Positions 10,981 to 22,700 of a stretch of DNA of 64,000 nucleotides are shown here, piece by piece. The DNA comes from Chlamydomonas reinhardtii. Taxonomy: Eukaryota; Chlorophyta; Chlorophyceae; Chlamydomonadales; Chlamydomonadaceae. Under the pieces are notes generated by a model, which saw nothing but the letters and a program-made list of their open reading frames with translations, did not search any database and had not been told where the DNA came from. The DNA is taken from contig NC_057019.1 in the NCBI RefSeq assembly GCF_000002595.2, forward strand, positions 5,825,837 through 5,889,836, in the 5' to 3' direction. The position numbers and the translations under genes are program-made. Within the stretch, counting starts at the first letter, position 1. Every line of letters begins with the position of its first letter.

Positions 10981-13900
10981 ATGGAGTCGCTCTCTCTCCG
11001 ACGCTCTTGTTTACCTCCACACAAAACCCCTTCACTGAGGCCCGCACAAACGGCCGGGATCTCGACACATTCGCTAGCACGCATACGCAGAAATGCAACG
11101 AGCAGCGCTGCTTGGCCATCGCCGGCCGCTCCGCAAAGAGGATGGCCATCAACATCTCGCACATGCATGGTACCCAGCGTCGCAACCAGCAGCACCACCA
11201 TTACCCAGCAGCCGACGCATGACCCTGAGCTCGTAGCCGAATTGCTTAAAGGGCCACCGGAGGACTTCGATTTTCGCGCCGAGCTGACTCAGGGCTCGCG
11301 GGAGTGGGTGGCCGCAAACGCTCCGCACCTGCTGGATCTAGTGGATGATGGTGAGCGCGGGGCGCTGTCATCGCCGTGTGAGCGGGCTGAGCAGATACGC
11401 GTCGCGTTTAGAGGGTGAGGTTGGGAAGGCGGGATGCACCAGGGGACACGGTGTGGACTGGAGAGTGACGGAAGGGGAGGTGCGTGGGGCGCAGCGGATG
11501 TGGTGGCACCAAAAACAGGGCAGGCGCGCGCTGCCAACCCGCGCCCTCTCCTGCGCTCACGCCACAACTTTCATGAGCTTAGCGAACGCGTGCCCATCCT
11601 CCACTACTTCCCTTTAGCAGCTCCGTGCTCTCGCGATGCGCAGGCGGCTCTCGGGTTCTGCGTCACGGCCATAGTTTGGGATTGGGAACGAGGGTCCCTC
11701 GACTCCCTCCCCTCCCGTCCCACGCTTGCCCGCCTCCTGCCTCCTGCCTCCCCACCACCCCACCCCATCCACCCCTCCGGCGCCTGCTGCCGACCACAGG
11801 CACGCTGCTGGTGGTGCCCCGCCGACACGACTACGTGGAGCGGCGCAGCGACGGCTACACGGAGCCGCGGGTGGTGCTGCTGGTGGGCACTGCACACGTC
11901 AGCCGCCGCTCCCAACTGGACGTGGACCGAGTCATACGGGTGAGGGGTGGAATTGGAGGCTGGGGCGTACGCCGTGTACCCAGGAAAGGCGTGGACACGG
12001 AGTAAACTAGAGGTGCACACGCGCAACAACGAGGAGGAGCCCGGGAGGGTGGGGATCTGGATGGGTGGACCCCGGGCCTGGATTGAATGGGTTGCAATCG
12101 GCACCAGCTCGGTCTTGGAAAGTGGGGGTTGGGTGCGTGCATCGCATGGAAACCGTGGAAGGCAAGCAGCGCGCCTTTCACTTCACACCTACCAGAGGCC
12201 GTCAACCGCCTTCCATAATCCTTTGCTCCGCATTTCCTCAGGCCGTGCGGCCAGACAGTGTGGTGGTGGAGCTGTGCAAGAGCCGCTCCGCTGCCCTGGC
12301 GGCGCAGCCCCTGGCCCTCGTTGAGCAACAGCAGCAGCAACAGCAGCAGCAACAGCACCAACAGCAAAACGAGGCGGCACGGTCCTCAGGGTCGGGGTCA
12401 GACACAGACGACGGCGCAGACCGCAAGGCCAGCGGCCTCGGCACCAGCACCAGCAGCACCAGCAGCAGCGGCACTAGCGGCACCAGCGGCAGCGGCACCA
12501 GCACCAGCACCAGCACCAGCGGCACTAGCAGCAGCGGCAACAGCGCCAGCGCGCCGCCAGGGGCCTACATCAACCCCATGAACCTGGGAGGAGGGGGCGG
12601 CTCTGCAGGGGGCGGCGCGGGGTTTGCAGGTGCTGTGGCTCGCAGCGTGTCGCTTGGCGGCCAGAGCGCACTGCTGCTGCGGGTGCTGCTGGCAGGGCTG
12701 GCCAAGCGGACGGCAGGTGGGCCGTGTGAAGTGATGGAGGCGGTGCATTGTGCGTTGTGCGCACTGTATCGTCATGAGGGGAACGACCCTGCTGCGTGCA
12801 CAGGCTCTGCACAATTGACCTGTTCCTATGCAGTCAGCAATACAACCGCTGGCAATGCAGGCCTGACTACAGCAGATTTGGCGCGTCATTCCACACACCT
12901 CACCCGTACTCCCAAATCCCAACGCGCCATTCTGCTGCTTCCTCCGGTGCACCCTCTCCTCCACCGCTTCACCAGGCTCGCTGGGTGTGGCGGGCGGCGG
13001 CGAGTTCGCGGCGGCCCAGGCGGCGGCGGATGCGGTGGGTGCCCAGGTGGTGCTGGGGGACCGGCCAGTGGAAATCACGCTGAGCCGGGCCTGGGCGGCG
13101 CTGGGGCCGCTCACACGGAGGGCGGCGCTGTGTGCGGACCTGCTGAAGGGCGCGGTGGGCTCGCCGCAGCAGGTGGGCGGGGGTGCGCGTGAGGCAGTGT
13201 TGTGAACTATGTGGATGCCAGCGCGCTTGATAACAGCAGAGGGGGGAGGCAACGGGGGGTATGTGACAGGCGCCGCACGGCAAGGGTTCGGGTGGGGTAG
13301 TCTCCTGCCACTCCCAAACGAACCTAGACCGACGGAATGGGGGCGATGAAACCGCTCCCTCCATCGGTCCATCACCAATGGGCCCACTTGTACCCGCAAA
13401 CGGCTGAGGCCCGCTGTGCTGCCTGATGCCTGATGCCACCCTCCACAGGCCCTGAGTGAGGAGCTGGTGGAGCGGCTCAAGAGCGACGACGCCGTCAGCG
13501 CTTTCTTCAAGCAGCTGTCCAGCAGGTGGGCCCGGGGCGGGGCCTGGGTGGGTGAGCGAGGGCCCCATGGCAGGGGGTGGCGGTGGTGGCGCACCGCACC
13601 TTGCATACGGTGCATGATGCAGCGCGGGCATACTTGGAGGATGATGCAGTGGCCTTCTGGGCCTAGGCCGGAGCCCGCCATTCGTGCCGACGGTTCACAC
13701 GCGTGCTATCTCTTTTACTCCGGCACGCGCGGCCTTCTGCAACGCAACACATCCACGCGCGATCCACCAAACCCCAACTCACAAACACAACCCTGCAGCT
13801 ACCCGGAGCTGGTTGCGCCGCTCATCACGGAGCGGGACCTGTACCTGGCCTGGAGCCTCAAGCGAAGCAAGGCCGTGTGCGGCACCGGCACGGTGGTGGG

Positions 13901-14114
13901 CGTGGTGGGCCGCGGCCACCTGCGCGGTGTGGCGCACGCGCTGCTGCGCGACCGCGGCGGCGCGGGCCTGCGCTTCAGTGACCTGGTGGAGGGGCGCAAC
14001 AGCCGGCGGGTGCGGCGGCGGGCGGCGGCGGAGGGCGCAGCGCGTCTGGCAGCGGAGCTGGCGCTGGGCGCAGGCGCGTACGTGGCTTGGCTTGCGTATA
14101 ATGGCGAGCTGTAG
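10981..14114 (+). CDS. TraB-domain protein, probably organelle-targeted
   Basis: Six exons (10981-11350, 11800-11939, 12242-12716, 12976-13172, 13449-13525, 13799-14114) give 524 residues. The N terminus (MESLSLRRSCLPPHKTPSLR and the Arg/Ser/Ala-rich residues after it) looks like a transit peptide. The TraB/PrgY-type domain follows: RVVLLVGTAHVSRRS with the family's GTAH motif, RPDSVVVELCKSR with the conserved E-x-C-x-x-R, GDRPVEITLSRAW, and GVVGRGHLRGV with the C-terminal GxGH-like motif. Exon 3 inserts about 110 residues of poly-Gln, Ser/Thr/Gly and Gly-rich sequence between the second and third motifs. The insert is probably a disordered loop. TraB proteins are suspected membrane-associated regulators or metalloproteases. 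In plants some act in mitochondrial or organelle contact, so the exact role is open. Confidence 0.85.
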
Positions 14115-14225
14115 CTGGCTGTAGGCCTGTGGCTGGCTGTGGCTGTAGCTGACTTTAGGCCTGTAGCTGGCTGTAGGCCTGTTGCTGGTGGCTTGGATGT
14201 GGCGGGTGGCTTGGATGTGGAGGGC
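14112..14225 (+). repeat. Degenerate GCTGGCTGTAGGCCTGT tandem repeats in the TraB 3' UTR
   Basis: Starting in the stop codon itself, several imperfect copies of a CTGGCTGTAGGCCTG unit are followed by two copies of GTGGCTTGGATGTGG. The TraB stop TAG lies inside the first copy, so slippage here could change the C terminus. Confidence 0.75.
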
Positions 14226-14473
14226 GGTGTGCTAGCTATTAAGAGGAGGTGGAGCGCGCGTGGCTACCGTACCTGACCGTACGCGGTGGGAATGTGGGAA
14301 GGCCCTGTTAGGGGCACGTGCAGGGTGCTCGCGTTTGCATGGTTTAACATGTAGCGGCAGGGGAGGGTCATGCGGCAGGGGAACGGCGGAACCCCTGGCT
14401 GGCGGAGTGGCGGTGCGCCCGGGGTGGAGCACAAGTCGCTGCCTTGCAGCGGCAGCCCGCGGGCCCGCTGCCC

Positions 14474-14478
14474 TGTAA
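14474..14478 (+). terminator. TGTAA poly(A) signal of the TraB gene
   Basis: First TGTAA after the TraB stop, about 360 bases downstream, a normal distance for chlorophyte 3' UTRs. Confidence 0.5.
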
Positions 14479-15565
14479 GTCCTGTGCTCGACTCCCATGT
14501 CCCAAACATGGTTGCATGGTTGCATGCGTAATGGGACAGAGATCGGTCTCAGACGCAGGCTGCCAATGGCAGGGGAGAGGGAAGGAACTCCCTGGGCCGC
14601 AGCCGTGCCAAGTGGGAGCTCGTAGAAGACCAAACCGATAGCCCACATACGCCCAGCCACCGACGCAAACGGGGCACAAATGGTTTGGGCGAAGGCAGTC
14701 CCGTCACTGGACGGTGGCTGCTGCGTGCGGGTGGGGCGTGGCGAGGGGGGGGGCTGAAACTAGGACAAGACTGAAAAGACTGCGGCTGATGTAATGAGGA
14801 AGCTGGAAAGGAGAAAGGATTGGTCGCGTAATGCCTAGGCTGGCGTTACTGGCGCACGGTCAGCGCACGTGCGGTCAGTGCGACAGGCCGGCGCGAACGT
14901 GCGAGTCGCGTGTCTCCAGGCCGCCCGGGCGAGTTGTTTTAGCAGGCTCCATCATTGTTTCCAAGTGCATGTAAAGCACCGCCAGCTGTCGGCGGCGGGC
15001 AGGAGGTAAAACTGCGTCATCCGCCTTACGCAGATTTGCTCGGGCTCAACTAGTCCTCATAGAAATGAATTGGGCAGCGGTAACAACACTCGCATTGTGT
15101 ACGCGTGCGCTGGGACACAGGTGGCGTACAAGTGCGAGCAGCGCGTCTGGTGCTCGCGCACTGGGAAGCTACCTTGCCCGCCCCGGTGTCACGCGATCGG
15201 CGCGCGCAGGACTTGGACTAATTACACCGGCCCCGCGCCCAAACTTTCCAGCAAACAAATACAAAACTTCCATTAGAATACATTGCAACGCTCAACGCAA
15301 CAAAGCAACGCGTCAGCTCAACTGGTCCGTTGTCAGCGGCCTCGGTGACACCACTTGGCCGCGCCTCATTGCTGACACGCCCTTTGCATGGCTCGTTGGT
15401 GCAAAATTTGCAGCCACTTATTACTCCTGGTGCAATCGTGCAAGCCTAAACACATAGCTCGCCGACTGGGCCTGCACTTCTACAATCGGCGTGCCAACGT
15501 AGCGAGGCCCAAACATAAAGTACCAAACATTGCCCCGTAGCCTCGCGGGACCCACCCACCCCAAC
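14479..15565. other. Intergenic; carries a possible kinase-like gene remnant
   Basis: No supported gene. On the minus strand around 14580-14660 a frame reads AIGLVFYELPLGTAAAQGVP, and a related frame lies near 28380-28450 (see findings). The remaining 900 bases are probably the promoter and 5' UTR of the gene starting at 15566. Confidence 0.35.
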
Positions 15566-17076
15566 ATGTCTCAGCTTACTCGACTACTTAGTGAGCTCAA
15601 GCCTATTCGCACGACGCTGGCCCCAGCTGAGATGGCGCCTCGCCTGCAACCAACCAGCTCGGTGTGGTCAACACACGACTGCTGTGCCTCTACGCAACAT
15701 GGCAGCGTCAGTGCTTGCAGCATCGTCACCGTGGCAACAGCGACAACTGCGTGTTTCGACGATGACGCCTACGACGAGTGTTGCCAGACTCTCTCGGAGA
15801 CGCTTTGCGACCCAACGCTCTGGCAGTCCGTGCGGTGTCAGGAAGCTCAAAGCCACCAGGCCAAGTCCTCGCAGCTTGGGTCGCAGGAACAAGGTCCTGC
15901 TGTGCTGCGCTGTGCTGTGGTCGCTGGCGGCACCAGCGTGGCGGTGGTGGACAGGAGTGCACCTTCAGCCTCCACTCGGCAAACCAGCCAGTGCGGTGTC
16001 TCCACCCGGCAAACCAGCCAGTGCGGCGCTAACAGCCCATGCCGACCGCCCGCGTCCGACTGGAGCGACAGCTACATCGACGTGGCCATCGACCACGCCT
16101 GCATTTCAATCGCGAGCCCCTCGCCAGCTGTCGCGGCGACCGCGTGTCGTACGGGCGCGGTGCAGCATCCGGCATTGGGCAGCGGCGTCGCTGGATGTGC
16201 TGGCGGACGCCGTGTCGCCAGCACAGGCCTCTTCCACGCGCAGCCGTCGCAGCAGCAGCCCCAGCCTCACACGCAGCAGCAGCAGGCGCACCACCGGCAC
16301 CCCATGCAGCTGCCCGCGCTGTATGGGCTATGCCCGCAGCCGCAGCTACACCGCCATACCTACCTGCACACCTACCACCCTGCCACCGCCACCACCGACA
16401 CCAGCTCCCGCATCTCGGCTGTGCGGCGGTTGCACACCCGCACCGACATCTCCTCGCCCATCCCCGTGCCCTCGCCCCTGCCCGGGCTCACGCAGCAGCG
16501 GCCGCGCCCCTCGGCTGAGCCCTTCATTGACCGCGCGGAGGACGATGCCGTGGTGCTCCAGCAGCGGCGGCAGCGGCAGCAGGAGCTGCAGGAGCAGCAG
16601 CGGCAGCGGCTGCTCATTGAGGAGGAGGCCGACCTGCTGCTGCTCGAGCTCGAACAGCAGGAGCGCGAGGAGCAGCAGCAAAAGCAGCAGAAGCAGAAGC
16701 AGGCGGCAAAGCCGGTGCCGGAGCGGGCGCCTCGGGACTGGCGTGAGAACAAGATGCTGCTGGCGGTGATGGGCTATTACAACGCGCACCGGCATGAGAG
16801 GTGAGCTGATGACTGATGGGGCCTGTTACTGCTACTGCGCGGCGAGGCGGCCGAGGCTGGGAGGAGGGGCGGGGCGGGGACATGGACGGGTCTTCTGCCG
16901 TGGGGTTTGATGCGCAGCGCGCGAGCACACGTGCGTGTGTTTCGGCCGACAGTTTCTCGTTTTGCCAACATCTCACCATGCCCGCCCCCTTCTTGTTGCC
17001 TTGCAGGGCGAAGCGCGAGTCACTCTCTGGCCGCCCCGCCGAGCCACAGCGCGTGGTCATGGGCTTCGCGCTGTAG
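15566..17076 (+). CDS. Gln-rich protein of unknown function
   Basis: Two exons (15566-16800, 17007-17076) encode 434 residues. The chosen ATG at 15566 (MSQLTRLLSELKP) is the first in frame; the frame stays open upstream without an ATG. The N-terminal half is low-complexity (Ser/Thr/Ala/Gln/His) with two short repeats, STRQTSQCG and STRQTSQCGA. Residues about 330-400 form a strongly predicted Gln/Glu/Leu-rich coiled coil. The C-terminal 45 residues (RDWRENKMLLAVMGYYNAHR, then AKRESLSGRPAEPQRVVMGF) look more conserved and globular, and the single intron splits this block. No known domain recognised. A candidate TGTAA lies at 17991. Confidence 0.6.
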
Positions 17077-17990
17077 TACACGTATAACACGTGCTACGGT
17101 GCTGAATGTTTTGGAGTGCTACCGCCGACACGGCTTTTGCAGTGACTCGAAAGGTTGGTTGTCGGTGGAGGGACGTCGTAGAGGGAATAGAAAGCTTTTT
17201 GCGTCCAGGCCAAGCGGGGAAGCCTCGAAGTGCTGGGGAGCTCGTGCCCCACGATGGCCCCAGTGTTGTTGTCATGCGGATAGTATGCGGACGGCGCGGC
17301 TGCACACGGCGCCCGCGTGTCCGTTGTAGGAGCTGGGATACGTGAGCGCTAATTTCTAGGCAGGCTGGAAAGCACTAGCGCGCTCGGTGCCTGTGGAATG
17401 AGAGGAAGTGAAAGAGAGGCGTGGAGAGAGCAGAGTCGAGACGCGCAGTCAGTCGTGTGAACGTGGCTAACCAGGCAGGATAAACAGTTGGTGTTGCATC
17501 TTGTATAAAAGTGTGTTATGGGCACTAGACAAGCCCATCCGCTTACCATAAACTTGTTGATGCTCGGGGGGGTGGCGTTGATGCCACATGTGTTGCGATG
17601 CGTCCGCACCATTTCATAACCATGCGCAGGAGACAGTTCCTCAGTCGTGCTGGCCTATGAATTTTAGTGTGTAGACAGTTCACAAGGTTCGATGTTTCAT
17701 GTCACGCTGTGGGACTTGTACATGCATGTCTTACTAGCGCATATGGCATACCGTATGCGCGTGTCGTTGAGAGGTTGGCTTGCCGGGGTTTGCATTTGCG
17801 AGCCGTTCGTGTTACGGGTTACAAAGCAATGATGGTGGCACTGAACGATGGTGTATGGCTGTACGAGAGCTGATATGTGTGGCAGTGTGTGGGTATTCTT
17901 TCGCAGCTTTGCAAGGCTATAGTGCCCGATGCACAAATGTGCAGGCGCAAAGTGTTACCAGGTCGATGAAAGCATCAGCAGCTGAGGTTG

Positions 17991-17995
17991 TGTAA
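17991..17995 (+). terminator. TGTAA poly(A) signal of the Gln-rich gene
   Basis: First TGTAA after the stop at 17076, about 915 bases downstream. Confidence 0.4.
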
Positions 17996-19198
17996 CATGA
18001 CAGAGTTCTGTGACTTGGTTACCGGGGGGTTCCTGCGGATGCAGCTCACGAGACAGCACGGACCGCAAGTGCGGCAGCTTGCACGCCACAGCCCACATGT
18101 GCACCGGGGCGGGGACAATTGACCCTACCCGCTTGGTAACTGCGTTGCTGGCTTGCTGCAGCACCTCGTCTAGGCCAGCGACTAGCCTATGGGCTTGTGG
18201 CTCCGTAGTCCGTAGGCAAGCCAGGCACACCGCCGTCTGCCACCGGGCACCCGCCACCTGGTTGCAAAAGGGAACCAAGGGAGCAAGACTGGGCCATGTG
18301 TCGGTGTGTGCGATCAGAGAGTGAGGCTGTGAGGGGGGTTGTCACTCCGCTGGGCCTCTGCTACAGCACCCGCGGCCTTTCCAGGTTCTCGGGGTTAGCG
18401 GGGCCCTCGGGCTCCCCCCGCAGTCCAGGCGCCGCGACCCCTTAGGAAGGCATAAGCACAAATGCAGCGTGAGAGGTCCATGTGCGCGTCCGGACATGGA
18501 CATGTCCCCACCAGTCCCTCACATGCGCTTTGACACGACGGGACCCACAAGCGCTGAAGCGCGTTGATCACGCGAAATAAGGGGTGCAAATGCACGCTGT
18601 ACATGAAACACAGGACGGGGTGTGGAACGGGGTCCTTGAGGCTGGGTCCAGGGGTGGGCTGGGTCGAGGGAGTTTCCGTGGATTGAATCCCGCGTGTGCC
18701 GACATCGCAGCGCCGGCCTGCGGATGGCACAGCGCGACAGAGCCCCTCACTCAGGCTCTCGGGGGCTAACGTTGAGGGGAGACTTGACTATCTTGGGTGT
18801 GATGCGGAATGGATGGGCAGGCCGCGCAATACACACGCCGATAGAACAGGACAGAACCATTCAAGAACCATTCAAGACGAGTCGATTGGCACCATTGCGG
18901 TATCAAATTGCAGGGTATGAACCCCCTTATGAAGCGGTTTGGTGCAGTCAGGTGTCAGTCGGTCGGTCCCTGGGGGCTCCCGAGGGGTTTCAGGGGATGG
19001 GGTCTGGCACTTTCATTTCCCTCCCGCCCCCCCCCCCCACACACACACACACAGCGCAGGTGCAACTCCGCGGAGACCGGCTGCCTCACGGGAAGGCCTC
19101 TCCTACGAACCGAGGTCGAGGGTTCCGTTCGTAAAGCGCCTGCTCGACTTCAATCGTTCGACACTTGCAACCTGCTCAGGTCATCCCACCACAGGTCC

Positions 19199-19203
19199 TT
19201 ACA
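19199..19203 (-). terminator. TGTAA poly(A) signal of NUP62
   Basis: TTACA on the plus strand, about 500 bases after the NUP62 stop codon. Confidence 0.5.
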
Positions 19204-19704
19204 ATACCGGTATCGTGCCAGCAACCGACTTGGCGCTGCTCGGTGACGTTCGCCGCTTTTTCAGCCTGCCCTGATTGCAGACGACCTTAAACCGCATTCT
19301 CACAAGCCAGTGATAGCGAGAAATGACCGCGCGCGTCCGTTGAGCATTTGGGCCGTCAGATACGAGGCCAGCGCGCTGTCCGTGCAAACTGCCCCACTCA
19401 AGTCTCCCACAGCGCCGCACATGCATGCCGTGCGCTTTTGTGCTAGCAAGTCACGCCCCGGTCCATCCGGGGTTTCCGCGCCATCACCCACACAAACCAG
19501 CCCGCATTTGAACCTGTCGCACACGTACACGCGTCCACATGCTTGTCCACATCACCCGCATCGCACACCCTTCCCAGCAGGACCTAAATGGACCTCAGCA
19601 ACCCGCCTGCTTGCGCCTTGCCCCAACCCAGCAGCTCCTAAGCCGCTCCCAAGCGGCGGCAGCAGCGGCGGCACCGGAAGCAGCCGAAGCAGCACACGGC
19701 GACC

Positions 19705-22700
19705 TCAGGCCAGGCGGAATGCGCCATTGGCGGCGCCGTTGCTGGCCGCCGCGCCGCCGTTGGGGCCCATGCCCATGGCGGACAGCTCCCCCTCCAGCCC
19801 GCTCACACGCGCCTCCACCTGGCCCAGAGCCTGCGAGCGGGCGTGTCGACGATTTGCTTTGTAAGCATACTAGGCTTAGGAAAGCTAACTTGAAACCATG
19901 ACCCCAACGCAGCGACCAGGCTGTACGCTGCTAGTGCGAGCAAGCGTGCGGGCGCGGAGGTTGTAGCGTGGCGAGAGCGTCGGCGCCCGTGCATGTCAAA
20001 GGAGTAGGCCTGCCCCTCCTCTTCCTCCCTCTTCCCCTCCTCCTCTTCCCCTCCTCCTCCCTGCCTCCACCTCCCCCTCCTCCTCCTCCTCCTCCCCCTC
20101 CTCCCCCTTCCGCGCCACCCCCCCCCTGCGCCACCTCCACCTGAACCCCCTGCTCCGCCTCCCCCTCCACCGCGCCCCAGCTCTCCCCCTCCATCCCCCC
20201 GCCCGCCCTCACCAGCAGCTGGTTGTTGAGGATGCGCACCACGGCCCCCAGCGGCGTGGCGGGGTCGCCCAGCGCCGCGCCGCTCAGCTCGTTGACGTCG
20301 CCCACCACACCGCCCAGCTCCTCGCCCAGCCGCACCAGCGCCGTGGACAAAGCCTGAACCGTGTGTTTCAGGAAATGGCGGAGTGGCCGAACGAGAGGTT
20401 AATCGATGCAGGAGTGTGCGGAGGCGAGGTCCAAGGGCCGTGCCAATGGCAACAACAGGTGCTCCGCTTCCTCTTCCGAAAGCAATACCTCCGACACGGT
20501 GTCTTCATCCCCGCCCCGCGCCCCGCCCCGCCCGTACCTCCGCGCGCGCGTACAGCCTGTCCCGCTCCACCGCGTCCCCGTCCAGCAGCTGGCGCTCCGC
20601 CAGACACATGCGCTCCGCCTCGCCCTCGATGGAGGCCAGCGCGTCGTGGACCTCCTGCAGGGCCGGTGGGCGGTGGCGGCAGTGGCCGTGGGGGTTGACG
20701 CATAGAGGAGGCAGCGAAGTGGAGCACCCACACCAGCTGGGCGGGAGGGGTTGTAGATACCAGCCCAAACTAAACCGAGGCGAGATGCGAGGGATGTGAG
20801 GCACGTAGGCGTAGGACATCTGGACTACTGGGAACGGGACGGGGTGTTCGATAGGAAGCACCCGCCCGTCCCCTCCCTCCCAGCTCCTCCCCCGCACCCC
20901 TATCCCGCACGCCTTCCCCGGCCCCTTCCTCCCTCGCCCCCACCTTGTGGTGTGTCTCCAGCATGGCCAACTTGCGGTCCAGAGCCTCCTGGCCCGCAGC
21001 CACCTGCGGCGGTCAGCAGCGGACAGCAGCGGACAGCAGCAGCGGGATGACGACCGCGTAAGCACTTGCCTCCGAGCGCATCCGTAAGGTGGCCTCCGGA
21101 CCAAGGCCGCTACTGGCTTCCCCAGGAGTGCGCAGTCCCTCGCGCCCGGGCCTTCGCTCACGACAGCTGCCCTCGTGACCACACACACGCCGCCACCCCT
21201 ACTCCGACACTACCATCCCTGCCTGCCGCCGGCCCGCCCCGCACCCACCACGCCCAGCTCCTCCTCCACGCCCAGCAGGCAGGAGCGGTTGTGCAGGATG
21301 GTGCGGTCCCAGGCGGCCAGAGCGGCTGCAGCGACAGGGACCCGAGCAGGCGCAGGAGCAGGAGCAGAATGACGCGCAGGATGAGGCGCAGGACCCGGAG
21401 CACACGGGTGGAATTGGGTACGGCACGGTAATAAAGGAAAAGAAGTGGAGCAGGGGAGGGGACGGGCGGTTGCGTTTCAGCCATATCGCTTGTGCTTCCC
21501 TTACGCCCCTCCCACTGCAACGCCGCTTCATTAGTGCACACGGCCCATAGGGCCACCCTAGGGCAAGCCCGCGGCCTCGCTCCAGCACCCCCACCGGCCT
21601 GCCCGCCACCCACCTGCGTGCTTGTTGAAAGCCGCCACCTGCTCCTCCAGCTCGCCGTTCCACTCGTTGATGATCTCCTCGATGTTCTTGCCCTTAAGCG
21701 ACACAGGCATCTGGTAATTAAGAGGAACAAACATTTTACGGGTGAAGCGGAAGAGGCGGAGAGTGTTTAAAAGGGCGGTGGTGGAGCTTGAGCGCGCAAA
21801 ATCGCTCCGCGTGAATCGGAGGGACGCGACATGCAACAATCGTTCAGTGCAACCTGGGTGCTTGCGGCGTTTGGGTCGTGTCATAGCGAGCTTCACCTGA
21901 GGTTGCGTGGGCGCGGCGGGCGCAGCGGCGGCCGCTGGCACAAGGGCGCCCGCGGCGGCGGCGGGAGCAGTGCCGGCCGCAGATGCCGCGGCGGTACCGG
22001 CACCTGCATGGTTGCATCGGTAAGGCGTAGACAGAGGGTTAATTGCTATGGACGTGCAAAAGACGAAGGGCATGGAGCCTGGCAGACGTAAGCCAGCAGC
22101 TACGGCTACAGCTGCAGGCGTTTCCGTGGTGTTGCCCCGTGCCTTACAGGAGCCTTCCTCCAAACAATCCTCCGCCATGACTCACCCGCCGCTGAGGGAA
22201 AGGCAAAGGTAGTGCCGGTGGCGGGAGCACTGGCGGCGGCACCAGCTGCCGGCGCGCTGGCCCCCGCGGCGGCGGCGGGTGCGGCGGAGCCGAAGGAGAA
22301 GCCCGCGCCAGTGCTCGCCGTGGTGCCGGCGGCACCTGCGAGTCAACGAACGCGGGCATCACGGGTGCGAGCTGACGTCTTCCCCCCGCATACGCTGTGT
22401 CTGCCGTTGCCTGCGGCTCCAAAAGCACACGCCGCGCCGCAGCGTACGAGCTGCATCTCCCACCACCACAACCCGCCGCTCGCACCCGCCATCGTCATCC
22501 CTCGCCCATGCTTTTCGCCTCCTGTGCCCGCCCACCCGCCCGCCCGCCCTCCACGCCGCACCACCGACCTGTCGTCCCTGCAGCACCAGTGGCCGCCGCG
22601 GTGCCGGCCGCCGCGGGCGCCGCCGCTGTCGTCAATGACCCGAACATACTGGGGGCAGTGGAGGCGGCGGCTGCAGATGCAGGGCGGGCGGGCGGGCGGC

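Larger units (their letters stand above)
17077..19704. other. Long convergent intergenic region
   Basis: This separates the Gln-rich gene (plus) from NUP62 (minus). TGTAA at 17991-17995 (plus) and TTACA at 19199-19203 (TGTAA on minus) probably end the two transcripts, leaving about 1.2 kb between them. A minus-strand frame at 17955-18278 has balanced composition but no ATG-started, splice-supported model. A C-run followed by (CA)7 lies at 19026-19054. Confidence 0.4.

Noticed and set aside
12398-13681. 427-residue minus-strand frame over the TraB gene
   Set aside because: It runs antisense through exons and introns of TraB and has no recognisable domain.
17955-18278. 108-residue minus-strand frame with fairly protein-like composition
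   Set aside because: No ATG, splice partners or family match; it lies between two poly(A) signals of convergent genes. Possibly a remnant, but not supportable.
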